Shown: one piece after another, positions 1 through 5,551 of the stretch
Layout of the letters: every line of letters begins with the position of its first letter
Numbering within the stretch: the first letter of the stretch is position 1
Origin: Cyanobacteria bacterium UBA9971
GTDB taxonomy: Bacteria; Cyanobacteriota; Vampirovibrionia; Gastranaerophilales; UBA9971
Direction of reading: 5' to 3'
Length of the DNA stretch: 7,546 nucleotides
Assembly (NCBI GenBank): GCA_003499955.1
Contig: DNRP01000159.1
Coordinates: forward strand, 3,111-10,656
Notes under the pieces: model-generated
The model's database searches: none
What the model was told of the DNA's origin: nothing
The model's input: only the letters and a program-made list of their open reading frames with translations
Translations under genes and position numbers: made by a program

Positions 1-2
1 CA

Positions 3-27
3 CTTTTTTGTCATTTGGTCAAAAAAG
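3..27. terminator. A/T inverted repeat, possible terminator of an unseen upstream gene
   Basis: CTTTTTTG at 3-10 is the exact reverse complement of CAAAAAAG at 20-27, with a 9-nt loop between. The stem is almost all A/T and no T-run follows on the + strand, where the next bases are purine-rich. It could be a weak terminator of a gene left of the window or simply part of the repeat cluster that follows. No coding sequence is supported in the first 257 bases. Confidence 0.25.
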
Positions 28-35
28 AAGGGGGA

Positions 36-100
36 CGAAGCAATCTAAATTCAATCTTATTTTGTTGGATTGCTTCGGGCTAAAGCCCTCGCAATGACAG
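36..100. repeat. Dispersed palindromic repeat, copy 1
   Basis: CGAAGCAATC (36-45) and GATTGCTTCG (68-77) are perfect 10-bp inverted arms around a 22-nt AT-rich loop. The second arm also opens an imperfect hairpin: ATTGC (69-73) pairs with GCAAT (91-95), and inside it GGGCT (77-81) pairs with AGCCC (84-88). The right end, CCTCGCAATGACAG (87-100), recurs exactly at 5514-5527 in copy 2. The pattern 'GTCATTGCGAGG...GCAATC' on the minus strand is a familiar intergenic repeat style in many low-GC genomes. It carries no reading frame. It is most likely a non-autonomous mobile or REP-like element. Confidence 0.7.
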
Positions 101-210
101 TCCCAGAAAGAAAGAAACTTTAACCAGATAGCTTCTAAGCTTAAAACTTATTAAAATAATAGCAATTTCTCATGGATTTTTGTTTTTATATTATTACAAG
201 AGAATATTAT

Positions 211-216
211 TATAAT
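211..216 (+). promoter_or_regulatory. Candidate -10 box for the 127-aa gene
   Basis: TATAAT is a perfect -10 hexamer, 41 bases before the ATG at 258. I found no convincing -35 hexamer at 16-18 bp spacing, and the surrounding sequence is almost pure A/T, where such matches arise by chance. The Shine-Dalgarno GGGAG at 243-247 sits 10 nt before the start. If this -10 is real, copy 1 of the dispersed repeat lies upstream of transcription and is not in this mRNA. Confidence 0.35.
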
Positions 217-257
217 ATTTTTTATGGTAGAGGAAATGAAAAGGGAGAAAAAGAATT

Positions 258-641
258 ATGGCTGAAGGCGCAGTAACTGGAGCAAATCCTAACTGGACAC
301 CGGCACAAGCACGTTTGATGAAAGCTCGTGCACAAGAAGTTATGGCTCAAAGAAATCAAGAAATAGGTGTACCTCAACAACCACCTATTTTTTCGGGTTC
401 TAAAGTCAATGATTTAGGACCTGCAAGATCTGCAGTTGTTCCAAATGATGCGCAACCTCAAGCAAATGCGCCACAGCTAAATAAACAACAACAAAGAATT
501 GTTGAATATTATCAAAATAAATTAACTGAAGCCGGCCAACAAGCTCAAAAAACCGGTGACTATAGCGGAATGAAAGCGATTCAACAGGAAGCACAACAAG
601 CATGCCAACAAGCGGGTATACCTCCTGAAGCAATGCAATAA
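258..641 (+). CDS. Unrecognised Gln/Ala-rich small protein, 127 aa
   Basis: I do not recognise this protein. It starts at an ATG with GGGAG 10 nt upstream and ends in TAA just before a strong terminator, so it looks like a complete single-gene unit. It has no signal peptide and no membrane segment. Residues 1-35 are Ala/Arg-rich and likely helical. Residues 38-72 are Pro/Asn/Gln-rich and probably disordered, including a PQQPP stretch. Residues 73-127 form a Gln-rich helical region with a QQQ run, a YYQNKL segment and many Gln-Ala pairs, ending in a Pro-containing tail. The composition (many Gln and Ala, no Cys except one near residue 115) suggests a soluble, partly disordered protein. The promoter is probably its own. 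The minus-strand frame over 406-633 is a shadow. Function unknown; reality of the gene is supported by the ribosome binding site, the terminator and coherent composition. Confidence 0.75.
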   Translation: MAEGAVTGANPNWTPAQARLMKARAQEVMAQRNQEIGVPQQPPIFSGSKVNDLGPARSAVVPNDAQPQANAPQLNKQQQRIVEYYQNKLTEAGQQAQKTGDYSGMKAIQQEAQQACQQAGIPPEAMQ

Positions 642-658
642 AAATACGTTTTATTAAA

Positions 659-694
659 AAAAAAGACTGTTTCTTTAAAGAAACAGTCTTTTTT
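659..694. terminator. Bidirectional intrinsic terminator (perfect 36-bp palindrome)
   Basis: The arms at 659-676 and 677-694 are exact reverse complements, with the core AAAGACTGTTTCTTT at 662-676. The stem is preceded by an A-run (656-664) and followed by a T-run (689-694), so each strand reads as a stem followed by U residues. It lies 17 bp after the stop of the 127-aa gene and 16 bp after the stop of metK on the other strand, so one element can end both convergent transcripts. Confidence 0.9.
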
Positions 695-710
695 ATTGTT
701 TATTTTAAAA

Positions 711-1982
711 TTAACAGCCGCAGCCGCAACTTAAATTAGCTGCTTTTTTTAAATCTGCGACTTTATCAAGATTTTCCCATGGAAATTCTACGTCAGTTCT
801 TCCGAAATGACCGTAAGAAGCTGTTAATCTGTAGAAATCGCCGCCATTTCTAGCAGGAAGATTTCTTAAATCAAACTGTTTAATGATTGACGCAGGTCTT
901 AAGTCAAAGTTTTTACTTATGATTGTTGAGATTTCATCATCACTAACTGCGCCTGTGCCGAATGTATCAACAAAAACTGATACAGGATAAGCAACACCTA
1001 TAGCATAACCGAGTTGAACTTCGCATTTTTTAGCTAAGCCGGCTGCCACAATATTTTTTGCAACATATCTGCATGCATAAGCTGCGCTTCTGTCTACTTT
1101 CGTAGGATCTTTTCCGCTGAAAGCTCCGCCGCCGTGTCTTGAATATCCGCCGTAAGTATCAACAATGATTTTACGTCCTGTTAAACCTGCATCGCCTTGA
1201 GGTCCGCCAATTACAAATTTTCCTGAAGGATTAATAAGATATTTTGTGGTTTCATCAGGCTTGATTGCATCATTTTTGAATACGGGAGCAATTACATGCT
1301 TTTTGAGGTCTTCTGAAATGATTTTTTGAACTCTGTTATTGTCTGTTTCTGTTCCGATTACAGGATCATGCTGTGTAGAAATAACAATAGTGTCAATTCT
1401 TGAAGGAACTCCATCAATATATTCAATGGTTACCTGTGTTTTTCCGTCAGGTCTTAAATATGAAAGCGTGCCGTCTTTTCTTACATAAGAAAGTCTTAGG
1501 GCAAGTCTGTGAGCAAGACTGATTGGAAGCGGCATTAATTCAGGGGTTTCGTCACATGCAAAACCAAACATTATGCCTTGATCTCCCGCGCCGAGTTCTT
1601 CTGTTTCGCCTAAATCACAAGCGCATTCGCTGCGAGTTTCGAGAGCTGTATTAACACCGCCTGCTATATCAGAAGACTGTTCATCTATGCTGGTTAAAAC
1701 AGCACAGGTGTTTGCGTCAAAACCGCCGCCGGATTTACCGATATATCCGATATGTTCTATTGTTTGTCTGACAACTTTAGGGATGTCGACATAACAACTG
1801 GAGGTAATTTCTCCTGCTACAAGCACCATGCCTGTAGTTACTGAAGTTTCTGCTGCTACTCTTGCTTTTGGATCTTTTGAAAGAAAAGCATCAAGAATAG
1901 CGTCAGAAATTTGATCGCATACTTTATCAGGATGCCCTTCTGTTACTGATTCTGATGTGAATAAGAATTTTTTTGTTGTCAT
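711..1982 (-). CDS. metK: S-adenosylmethionine synthetase (methionine adenosyltransferase), 423 aa
   Basis: MetK joins methionine and ATP to make S-adenosylmethionine, releasing phosphate and diphosphate. It is cytosolic, normally a tetramer needing Mg2+ and K+. Family marks are all present: the N-terminal [10 protein letters not shown] (residues 11-20) with the catalytic His17, the first signature GAGDQG at 131-136, and the P-loop-like second signature GGGAFSGKD at 284-292. All three MetK domains are complete and no frameshift is seen. The length is slightly above the usual 380-400 aa. One cause is a Cys-containing acidic stretch (C120, C122) just before the first signature. The other is an unusual end, LSCGCGC (417-423), beyond the normal core. 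The protein holds 11 cysteines. The ATG has AGGAG 8 nt upstream (1991-1995). It is the second gene of an operon behind the 126-aa gene, 11 bp away. No SAM riboswitch is visible because the operon leader is very short. Confidence 0.97.
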   Translation of the reverse strand: MTTKKFLFTSESVTEGHPDKVCDQISDAILDAFLSKDPKARVAAETSVTTGMVLVAGEITSSCYVDIPKVVRQTIEHIGYIGKSGGGFDANTCAVLTSIDEQSSDIAGGVNTALETRSECACDLGETEELGAGDQGIMFGFACDETPELMPLPISLAHRLALRLSYVRKDGTLSYLRPDGKTQVTIEYIDGVPSRIDTIVISTQHDPVIGTETDNNRVQKIISEDLKKHVIAPVFKNDAIKPDETTKYLINPSGKFVIGGPQGDAGLTGRKIIVDTYGGYSRHGGGAFSGKDPTKVDRSAAYACRYVAKNIVAAGLAKKCEVQLGYAIGVAYPVSVFVDTFGTGAVSDDEISTIISKNFDLRPASIIKQFDLRNLPARNGGDFYRLTASYGHFGRTDVEFPWENLDKVADLKKAANLSCGCGC

Positions 1983-1990
1983 TTTATAAG

Positions 1991-1995
1991 CTCCT
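1991..1995 (-). promoter_or_regulatory. metK ribosome binding site overlapping the upstream stop codon
   Basis: On the minus strand the sequence reads TAGGAG: the stop TAG of the 126-aa gene (1994-1996) shares two bases with AGGAG, the metK Shine-Dalgarno, 8 nt before the metK ATG. A ribosome finishing the upstream gene covers this site, which favours translational coupling. It also fixes the metK start. Confidence 0.8.
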
Positions 1996-2374
1996 ATCTA
2001 AATAAATAATTACCTGTGTTCAGTTTATTTGTTTCTTTACTATTTATAGATAATAAAAATTTGCTCAATATTTGTTCTCTTTCTTCAATAGAGAGTATGC
2101 TCAGTAGATTAATTGCTCTCATAAGATTTGGAATTTGGTCATACCACCTTCTTTTATTATAAGCCTTATAATACGCAAGAATTTTATCCCTTCCAAGACT
2201 TACATTAAAATTGTCAGAATTTTGCTGTTTTCTGAAATTACTTACTTCTTTAGTTAAATTAGCGGCAAATTCTTCTCTTTCCTTATTTGACATATTTTCA
2301 ACAAGTTGAAATGTCTGTTTAATCTGCTGGTCGGTATCGTACCACCTGCTGATTTTATTATTATTTTCTGACAT
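1994..2374 (-). CDS. Unrecognised 126-aa protein with duplicated RWYD module, upstream of metK
   Basis: I do not recognise this protein. The open frame extends further upstream to 2494, but the ATG at 2374 is chosen because AAGGAG (2381-2386) lies 6 nt before it and a promoter lies at 2400-2428; the longer start would place the gene's beginning upstream of that promoter. The protein is soluble, charged and probably all helical, with no signal peptide or membrane segment. It contains two copies of one module. Residues 10-44 and 76-110 align without gaps (offset 66). Each begins RWYD and later has S..ERE, giving nine identities in 35 positions, plus matching hydrophobic positions such as 18/84, 25/91, 28/94 and 36/102. 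A linker of about 30 residues, rich in Asn, Lys and Tyr, joins them. It is the first gene of an operon with metK. Function unknown; a small scaffold or interaction protein is only a guess. Confidence 0.75.
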   Translation of the reverse strand: MSENNNKISRWYDTDQQIKQTFQLVENMSNKEREEFAANLTKEVSNFRKQQNSDNFNVSLGRDKILAYYKAYNKRRWYDQIPNLMRAINLLSILSIEEREQILSKFLLSINSKETNKLNTGNYLFR

Positions 2375-2399
2375 AACATACTCCTTTATTGTCAAAAAC

Positions 2400-2428
2400 A
2401 TTATAAACAAGTCATTGTAAATTAGCAA
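2400..2428 (-). promoter_or_regulatory. Promoter of the 126-aa gene-metK operon
   Basis: On the minus strand TTGCTA (2423-2428, four of six matches to TTGACA) is followed after exactly 17 nt by TATAAT (2400-2405, perfect). Transcription would start near 2393, giving a leader of about 19 nt that contains the AAGGAG at 2381-2386. This leaves no room for a riboswitch or attenuator in front of the operon. Confidence 0.65.
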
Positions 2429-2443
2429 AAAATATGTGAATTT

Positions 2444-2472
2444 TTGATAAAATTTTGACACATTTGTATAAA
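2444..2472 (+). promoter_or_regulatory. Candidate distal promoter toward the amidase gene
   Basis: TTGATA (2444-2449) and TATAAA (2467-2472) each match consensus at five of six positions, with an ideal 17-nt spacer. Initiation would fall near 2479, about 200 nt before the amidase start, so the transcript would begin with the palindromic element at 2491-2592. The box lies about 16 bp from the divergent operon promoter. The AT-rich setting makes a chance match possible. Confidence 0.5.
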
Positions 2473-2490
2473 GAATTCTGTGTTTATTTA

Positions 2491-2592
2491 TCACCCACCC
2501 CCTACCCCCTTCCTATAAGGGAGGGGGATAAAGTATTGTTTTGGGCTAGCTTTCCGTCGCCGCAGGCGACTCGCTCGCCCTTTATTTTTTAA
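2491..2592. repeat. Compound GC-rich palindromic element in the amidase leader
   Basis: Two hairpins stand out from an AT-rich background. The first, at 2505-2527, has arms CCCCCTTCCT and AGGGAGGGGG around a 3-nt loop (10-bp stem with one G-T pair), and follows a C-rich stretch at 2493-2503. The second has GTCGCC (2556-2561) and GGCGAC (2565-2570) around a GCA loop, with outer GGGC (2543-2546) able to pair with GCCC (2577-2580). A T-rich tail (2581-2591) follows. The composition suggests an inserted dispersed repeat. On the + strand the second hairpin plus T-rich tail also resembles a terminator or attenuator. No protein is encoded here. Confidence 0.6.
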
Positions 2593-2621
2593 TTATATTC
2601 TTCCTTTCATATCAAAAACAC

Positions 2622-2650
2622 ATGACGAAAATTGAAAAATGTTAGATAAT
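2622..2650 (+). promoter_or_regulatory. Candidate proximal promoter of the amidase gene
   Basis: ATGACG (2622-2627, four of six matches) and GATAAT (2645-2650, five of six) are 17 nt apart. Initiation near 2657 would give a leader of about 23 nt, leaving the palindromic element outside the mRNA. It competes with, or complements, the better-matching distal promoter at 2444-2472. Confidence 0.35.
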
Positions 2651-2679
2651 AGAGTTTAAAGTAAAACAAAAGGGGTTGT

Positions 2680-4509
2680 ATGAAGAGAAAAGCTGCAAAA
2701 TTTTTATTGGGCGTATTTTCTGTCTTTTTGCTCCTGAACCTTTGTTTTTGTACGAGTGTAAGCGCAAAAAGCCAGTTTGTAATTAAACAAATCATTCCTG
2801 ATATGGCCGGAAAACTAATACTCGTTACCGGAACAGGAAATCAAAATGTTGAATTTAAAACAATTAAGCTTTCAAATCCTGACAGGCTTGTTGTAGATAT
2901 AAACAATGCCATGCTCTTAGGTTCAAAGAAAGTTATAAATATTAATAATGAAGACATTAAAAATTTAAAAATAGCTCAATTTTCTTCTGATCCTGATGTA
3001 GTAAGACTTGTTATAACAGCGAACACCGAAGATATTCTTAAAAAAATCAAAATAAGAAAAAATCAAAATACTATTTTACTTGATTTAAATGAATTAAAAC
3101 CGACAAATATCGCTGAAACTCCTTTATATAAAGACAGGGAAGTTCCCGAAGCTTCTGATGAAAATATCACTGCTCAAACAGAAATACTTGTAAATTTAGA
3201 CATAAACAATGCTGCAAAAACTCCTGCCGATCAGGAAAAAGAAGCCCTTCTTAAGAGTTTGCAGGATAAAATAGACCATAACATCGTTTTAAAAAATATT
3301 AAACACTTTGGTAATCGTGTAATTATTTCAGGCACGGGTATTTTATCCATAACAGAACCTATGATTCTTGAAAATCCGAGAAGATTGGCTTTTGATATCC
3401 CGGAAAGTGCTTTAAAATCACCTGAATCCATACAGCCTATAGTCCTTAGAAACGGTGATTTCTTAAGAATAGGACAGTTTGACAATAAAACGGTCAGGAT
3501 TGTTGTAGAAACCCAAAGACCTGAAATCTACAAAACAATAATTTCTCCTGATATGCAATCTCTTTTAATTGCGCCGGAAAATGAAGTCAGCTTTCTGGAA
3601 TTTCCTGACAGCGAGTCAATCGGAGAAATTAGGGATATAAAAATAATTAATCAGGATAAAAAAATAACAAAAATTGTAATTATTTCCGCAAAACCTATTA
3701 TTCACAATTTAAAACATAATAATTCCCCTGATGGACTATGTCTTGACTTTTATAATCTTAAACAGCCTAAAAAAGAAATCATTTATAACCTTCAACGAAC
3801 AGGACAGTTTCATGGAATAAATTTTGAGAATATTGAAAGATACCCTAACGGTTCAAGATGGCTGTTTCCTTTAAACAAAACAACAAAAATCGAATCAAAA
3901 TTAAGTCTTGATGCAAGAGTGCTTGAAATTACACTTAAAGATGTAATGCCTGTTTCTACATGGAGGTCAAATTACAAACAGGGAGTTGTTCTTGATGCAG
4001 GGCATGGAGGACAGGAACCGGGCGCGATACGCGCAGGTAATTATGAAAAAAATATTACTATTGATATAACCCAAAGAGTTAAAACTTACCTGAAACAGTC
4101 CGGTATTAATGTAATAATGACAAGAGAAGAAGATGAAACTGTTTCCCTAAAACAACGGGCAGCTATTACAAACACCGAGGATCCTGACGCTTTCGTAAGT
4201 ATACATGTTAATTCTTCTGAAAATTCAGGCGTAAGAGGGCTGGAAACTTATTATTTTACACCGCAAAGCAAAGCGTTAGCGCAAAGTGTACATGCAAAGC
4301 TGGTAAATTATATTAATTCAACAGACAGAGGAATCCGAACAGCAAGGTTTTACGTCATCAGAAACACGGCAGTTCCCGCAATACTGGCAGAAGTCGGCTA
4401 TCTTTCAAATGATTCCGAGAGATATTCAATACTTACGGAAGAGCGAAAAAATGCCACCGCAAAAGCAATTGCCGAAGGAATCCTAAATTATTTACGCTCA
4501 AAAAAATAA
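2680..4509 (+). CDS. Secreted N-acetylmuramoyl-L-alanine amidase with three AMIN-like repeats (AmiC type), 609 aa
   Basis: This zinc amidase cleaves the bond between N-acetylmuramic acid and L-alanine in peptidoglycan, outside the inner membrane, typically for cell separation. A Sec signal peptide is clear: KRKAAK, a hydrophobic stretch at about 8-24, and likely cleavage after VSA (residue 29). Three AMIN-like domains follow at about 33-137, 202-299 and 315-420. The first two share NPDRLVVDI / NPRRLAFDI motifs (67-75, 232-240); the third is diverged. A Lys/Glu-rich linker lies at about 140-200. AMIN domains target amidases to the septum or wall. The Amidase_3 domain spans about 436-605, with zinc ligands His442 (DAGHGG), Glu456 (YEKN) and His509 (SIHVN) and catalytic Glu571 (AEVGYLSN), so it should be active. 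Three AMIN copies make it longer than most relatives. The start has AGGGG with a short 4-nt spacer. The cysteine near residue 22 is not in a proper lipobox. Confidence 0.95.
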   Translation: MKRKAAKFLLGVFSVFLLLNLCFCTSVSAKSQFVIKQIIPDMAGKLILVTGTGNQNVEFKTIKLSNPDRLVVDINNAMLLGSKKVININNEDIKNLKIAQFSSDPDVVRLVITANTEDILKKIKIRKNQNTILLDLNELKPTNIAETPLYKDREVPEASDENITAQTEILVNLDINNAAKTPADQEKEALLKSLQDKIDHNIVLKNIKHFGNRVIISGTGILSITEPMILENPRRLAFDIPESALKSPESIQPIVLRNGDFLRIGQFDNKTVRIVVETQRPEIYKTIISPDMQSLLIAPENEVSFLEFPDSESIGEIRDIKIINQDKKITKIVIISAKPIIHNLKHNNSPDGLCLDFYNLKQPKKEIIYNLQRTGQFHGINFENIERYPNGSRWLFPLNKTTKIESKLSLDARVLEITLKDVMPVSTWRSNYKQGVVLDAGHGGQEPGAIRAGNYEKNITIDITQRVKTYLKQSGINVIMTREEDETVSLKQRAAITNTEDPDAFVSIHVNSSENSGVRGLETYYFTPQSKALAQSVHAKLVNYINSTDRGIRTARFYVIRNTAVPAILAEVGYLSNDSERYSILTEERKNATAKAIAEGILNYLRSKK

Positions 4510-4512
4510 TTA

Positions 4513-5319
4513 TTATTTAATGTCAAAAGGATTTTTATTTGATTCTTTAGGCAATTCTGAGGTTGAAGTGTTTGATTTTTCACTTACTGATTTGTTCAAT
4601 TCTTCTTGACTGATGGAAATCCTGACTTTCATACCATTTTTATCTATATCTAAGATAACATTGCCATTTTTGTCTTTAGAAGCCGTAACCACAGGTATAT
4701 GTTGTGAATCATGAGTTTCTTCCAATACAATGCTTTCACCTGGCTTCATTTTTTGAATTTCACTCATATGATTATTATTTTTTAAATAGTCCTTTGCTTT
4801 TTTAGCTAATAAATTTTGGGGTATTTTAATTATTATATTTTGATTTAATTCAATGCATTTAAAAAATTGTTTTTTTAACTCATCAGGTATAGAATTTGAG
4901 TCTGCTGATACACTCTTAAATAAAGATATTTCTACAGATACTCCATCCTGTGTAATATTATTATGTATTGAAAATAAGCCTTCGGTTTGTGAATCCGCAA
5001 TATTTATTGGATTAAATGATATTGCAGACAAATCATCAACTTTAGAATTTAGTTTCTTAGCAATAATTTGTTCTATCGCATTTTCAGTCATTTTTTCTTT
5101 AATCGTTTTAATAGCTTTTTCCATTTTTACATTAGCATCTTTTTCTGCTTTTTCGACTTTAACTGAAAATTCTTGTGTTAATTTATCTAAATCTTGAGTA
5201 CTATTAACTTTTTCAGCACCTGAAGAAAATAAACGAACATCACCAATTTTATTTGGAGCAACTTCTTTTTGATTTGATGATAAACATAAAGACTGTGTAT
5301 TATCAAGCGGTTTAAGCAT
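4513..5319 (-). CDS. Unrecognised 268-aa protein with coiled coil
   Basis: I do not recognise this protein. The ATG at 5317-5319 has a purine-rich tract behind it (AAGGA at 5333-5337, AGGG at 5329-5332, spacing 9-13 nt). There is no signal peptide or membrane segment, so it is probably cytosolic. Residues 1-40 are polar and Ser/Asn-rich. Residues 42-90 are a highly charged Lys/Glu helix, probably a coiled coil. Residues 110-240 look like a small mixed fold: beta-rich at 114-137, a helical part at 145-185, then beta strands near 195-236 with KNGNVILDIDKNG. Residues 241-268 form a polar Ser/Lys/Asn tail. It points against its neighbours: it converges on the amidase with a 3-bp gap and is divergent from murI. 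The base composition looks even more A/T-rich than the amidase and murI, which fits a recent arrival between two wall genes but does not prove it. The + strand frame over 4853-5197 is a shadow. Confidence 0.7.
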   Translation of the reverse strand: MLKPLDNTQSLCLSSNQKEVAPNKIGDVRLFSSGAEKVNSTQDLDKLTQEFSVKVEKAEKDANVKMEKAIKTIKEKMTENAIEQIIAKKLNSKVDDLSAISFNPINIADSQTEGLFSIHNNITQDGVSVEISLFKSVSADSNSIPDELKKQFFKCIELNQNIIIKIPQNLLAKKAKDYLKNNNHMSEIQKMKPGESIVLEETHDSQHIPVVTASKDKNGNVILDIDKNGMKVRISISQEELNKSVSEKSNTSTSELPKESNKNPFDIK

Positions 5320-5471
5320 TTTACAAATCCCTTCCTTTTAAAAAACATATTTATCCCTTATATTTATATAAAAACAATAAAAGTAAAAAAATTGCTTTTT
5401 AAAATCAAAAAAATCCGGATAATTCTTTAAAGAAGTAATATAAAGACTGATTTTATTAATTAATTTTGTAC

Positions 5472-5477
5472 TATAAT
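5472..5477 (+). promoter_or_regulatory. Candidate -10 box of the murI-rarA operon
   Basis: A perfect TATAAT lies 80 bases from the first base of murI. No good -35 hexamer is found 16-18 nt upstream. Initiation near 5484 would place the dispersed repeat hairpin at the very 5' end of the mRNA. Confidence 0.45.
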
Positions 5478-5484
5478 AATGAAT

Positions 5485-5527
5485 AGATTGCCACGTCGCA
5501 CCATGCTGGTGCTCCTCGCAATGACAG
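5485..5527. repeat. Dispersed palindromic repeat, copy 2, in the murI leader
   Basis: ATTGC (5487-5491) pairs with GCAAT (5518-5522), enclosing a hairpin of GCACCA (5498-5503) and TGGTGC (5507-5512) with a TGC loop. The right end CCTCGCAATGACAG (5514-5527) is identical to 87-100 of copy 1, and both copies open with GATTGC; the inner parts differ. Its right end is 7 bp from the murI Shine-Dalgarno. A minus-strand open frame at 5338-5568 reads through this element and the murI start and is not a gene. Confidence 0.75.
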
Positions 5528-5551
5528 GCACAAAAAGGAGCATAATTATTA

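Larger units (their letters stand above)
2375..2679. other. Divergent intergenic region between the metK operon and the amidase
   Basis: These 305 bases hold no supported gene. In order they contain the ribosome binding site and promoter of the minus-strand operon (2381-2428), a + strand promoter candidate (2444-2472), the compound GC-rich palindromic element (2491-2592), a second + strand promoter candidate (2622-2650), and the amidase ribosome binding site AGGGG (2671-2675). A minus-strand frame over 2607-2795 runs across the amidase signal peptide and is not credible. Confidence 0.7.
5320..5551. other. Divergent intergenic region before murI
   Basis: These 232 bases lie between the starts of the 268-aa gene and murI. 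The left part is nearly pure A/T and has only weak minus-strand promoter matches, such as TTGTTT (rc 5372-5377) with GATAAA (rc 5350-5355) at 16 nt. The right part holds the -10 box at 5472-5477, the dispersed repeat at 5485-5527 and the murI Shine-Dalgarno AAGGAG at 5535-5540. No gene or stable RNA is supported. Confidence 0.6.

Noticed and set aside
406..633. Minus-strand open frame opposite the 127-aa gene
   Set aside because: It is a shadow frame with no ribosome binding site, opposite a gene with good start and stop signals.
1983..2400. SAM riboswitch before metK
   Set aside because: The predicted operon leader is about 19 nt and the metK gap only 11 bp, with no room for an aptamer.
2375..2494. 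Longer start for the 126-aa protein at 2494
   Set aside because: The ATG at 2374 has AAGGAG at ideal spacing and lies just downstream of a good promoter, while the extension is hydrophobic, low-complexity sequence overlapping promoter boxes.
2737..2745. Lipoprotein cysteine near residue 22 of the amidase
   Set aside because: The residues before the cysteine (LNL) do not fit a lipobox, and a normal signal peptidase I site (VSA) follows at residue 29.
2607..2795. Minus-strand open frame of 62 codons
   Set aside because: It lies opposite the amidase signal peptide and has no ribosome binding site; its hydrophobic look comes from the AT-rich sequence.
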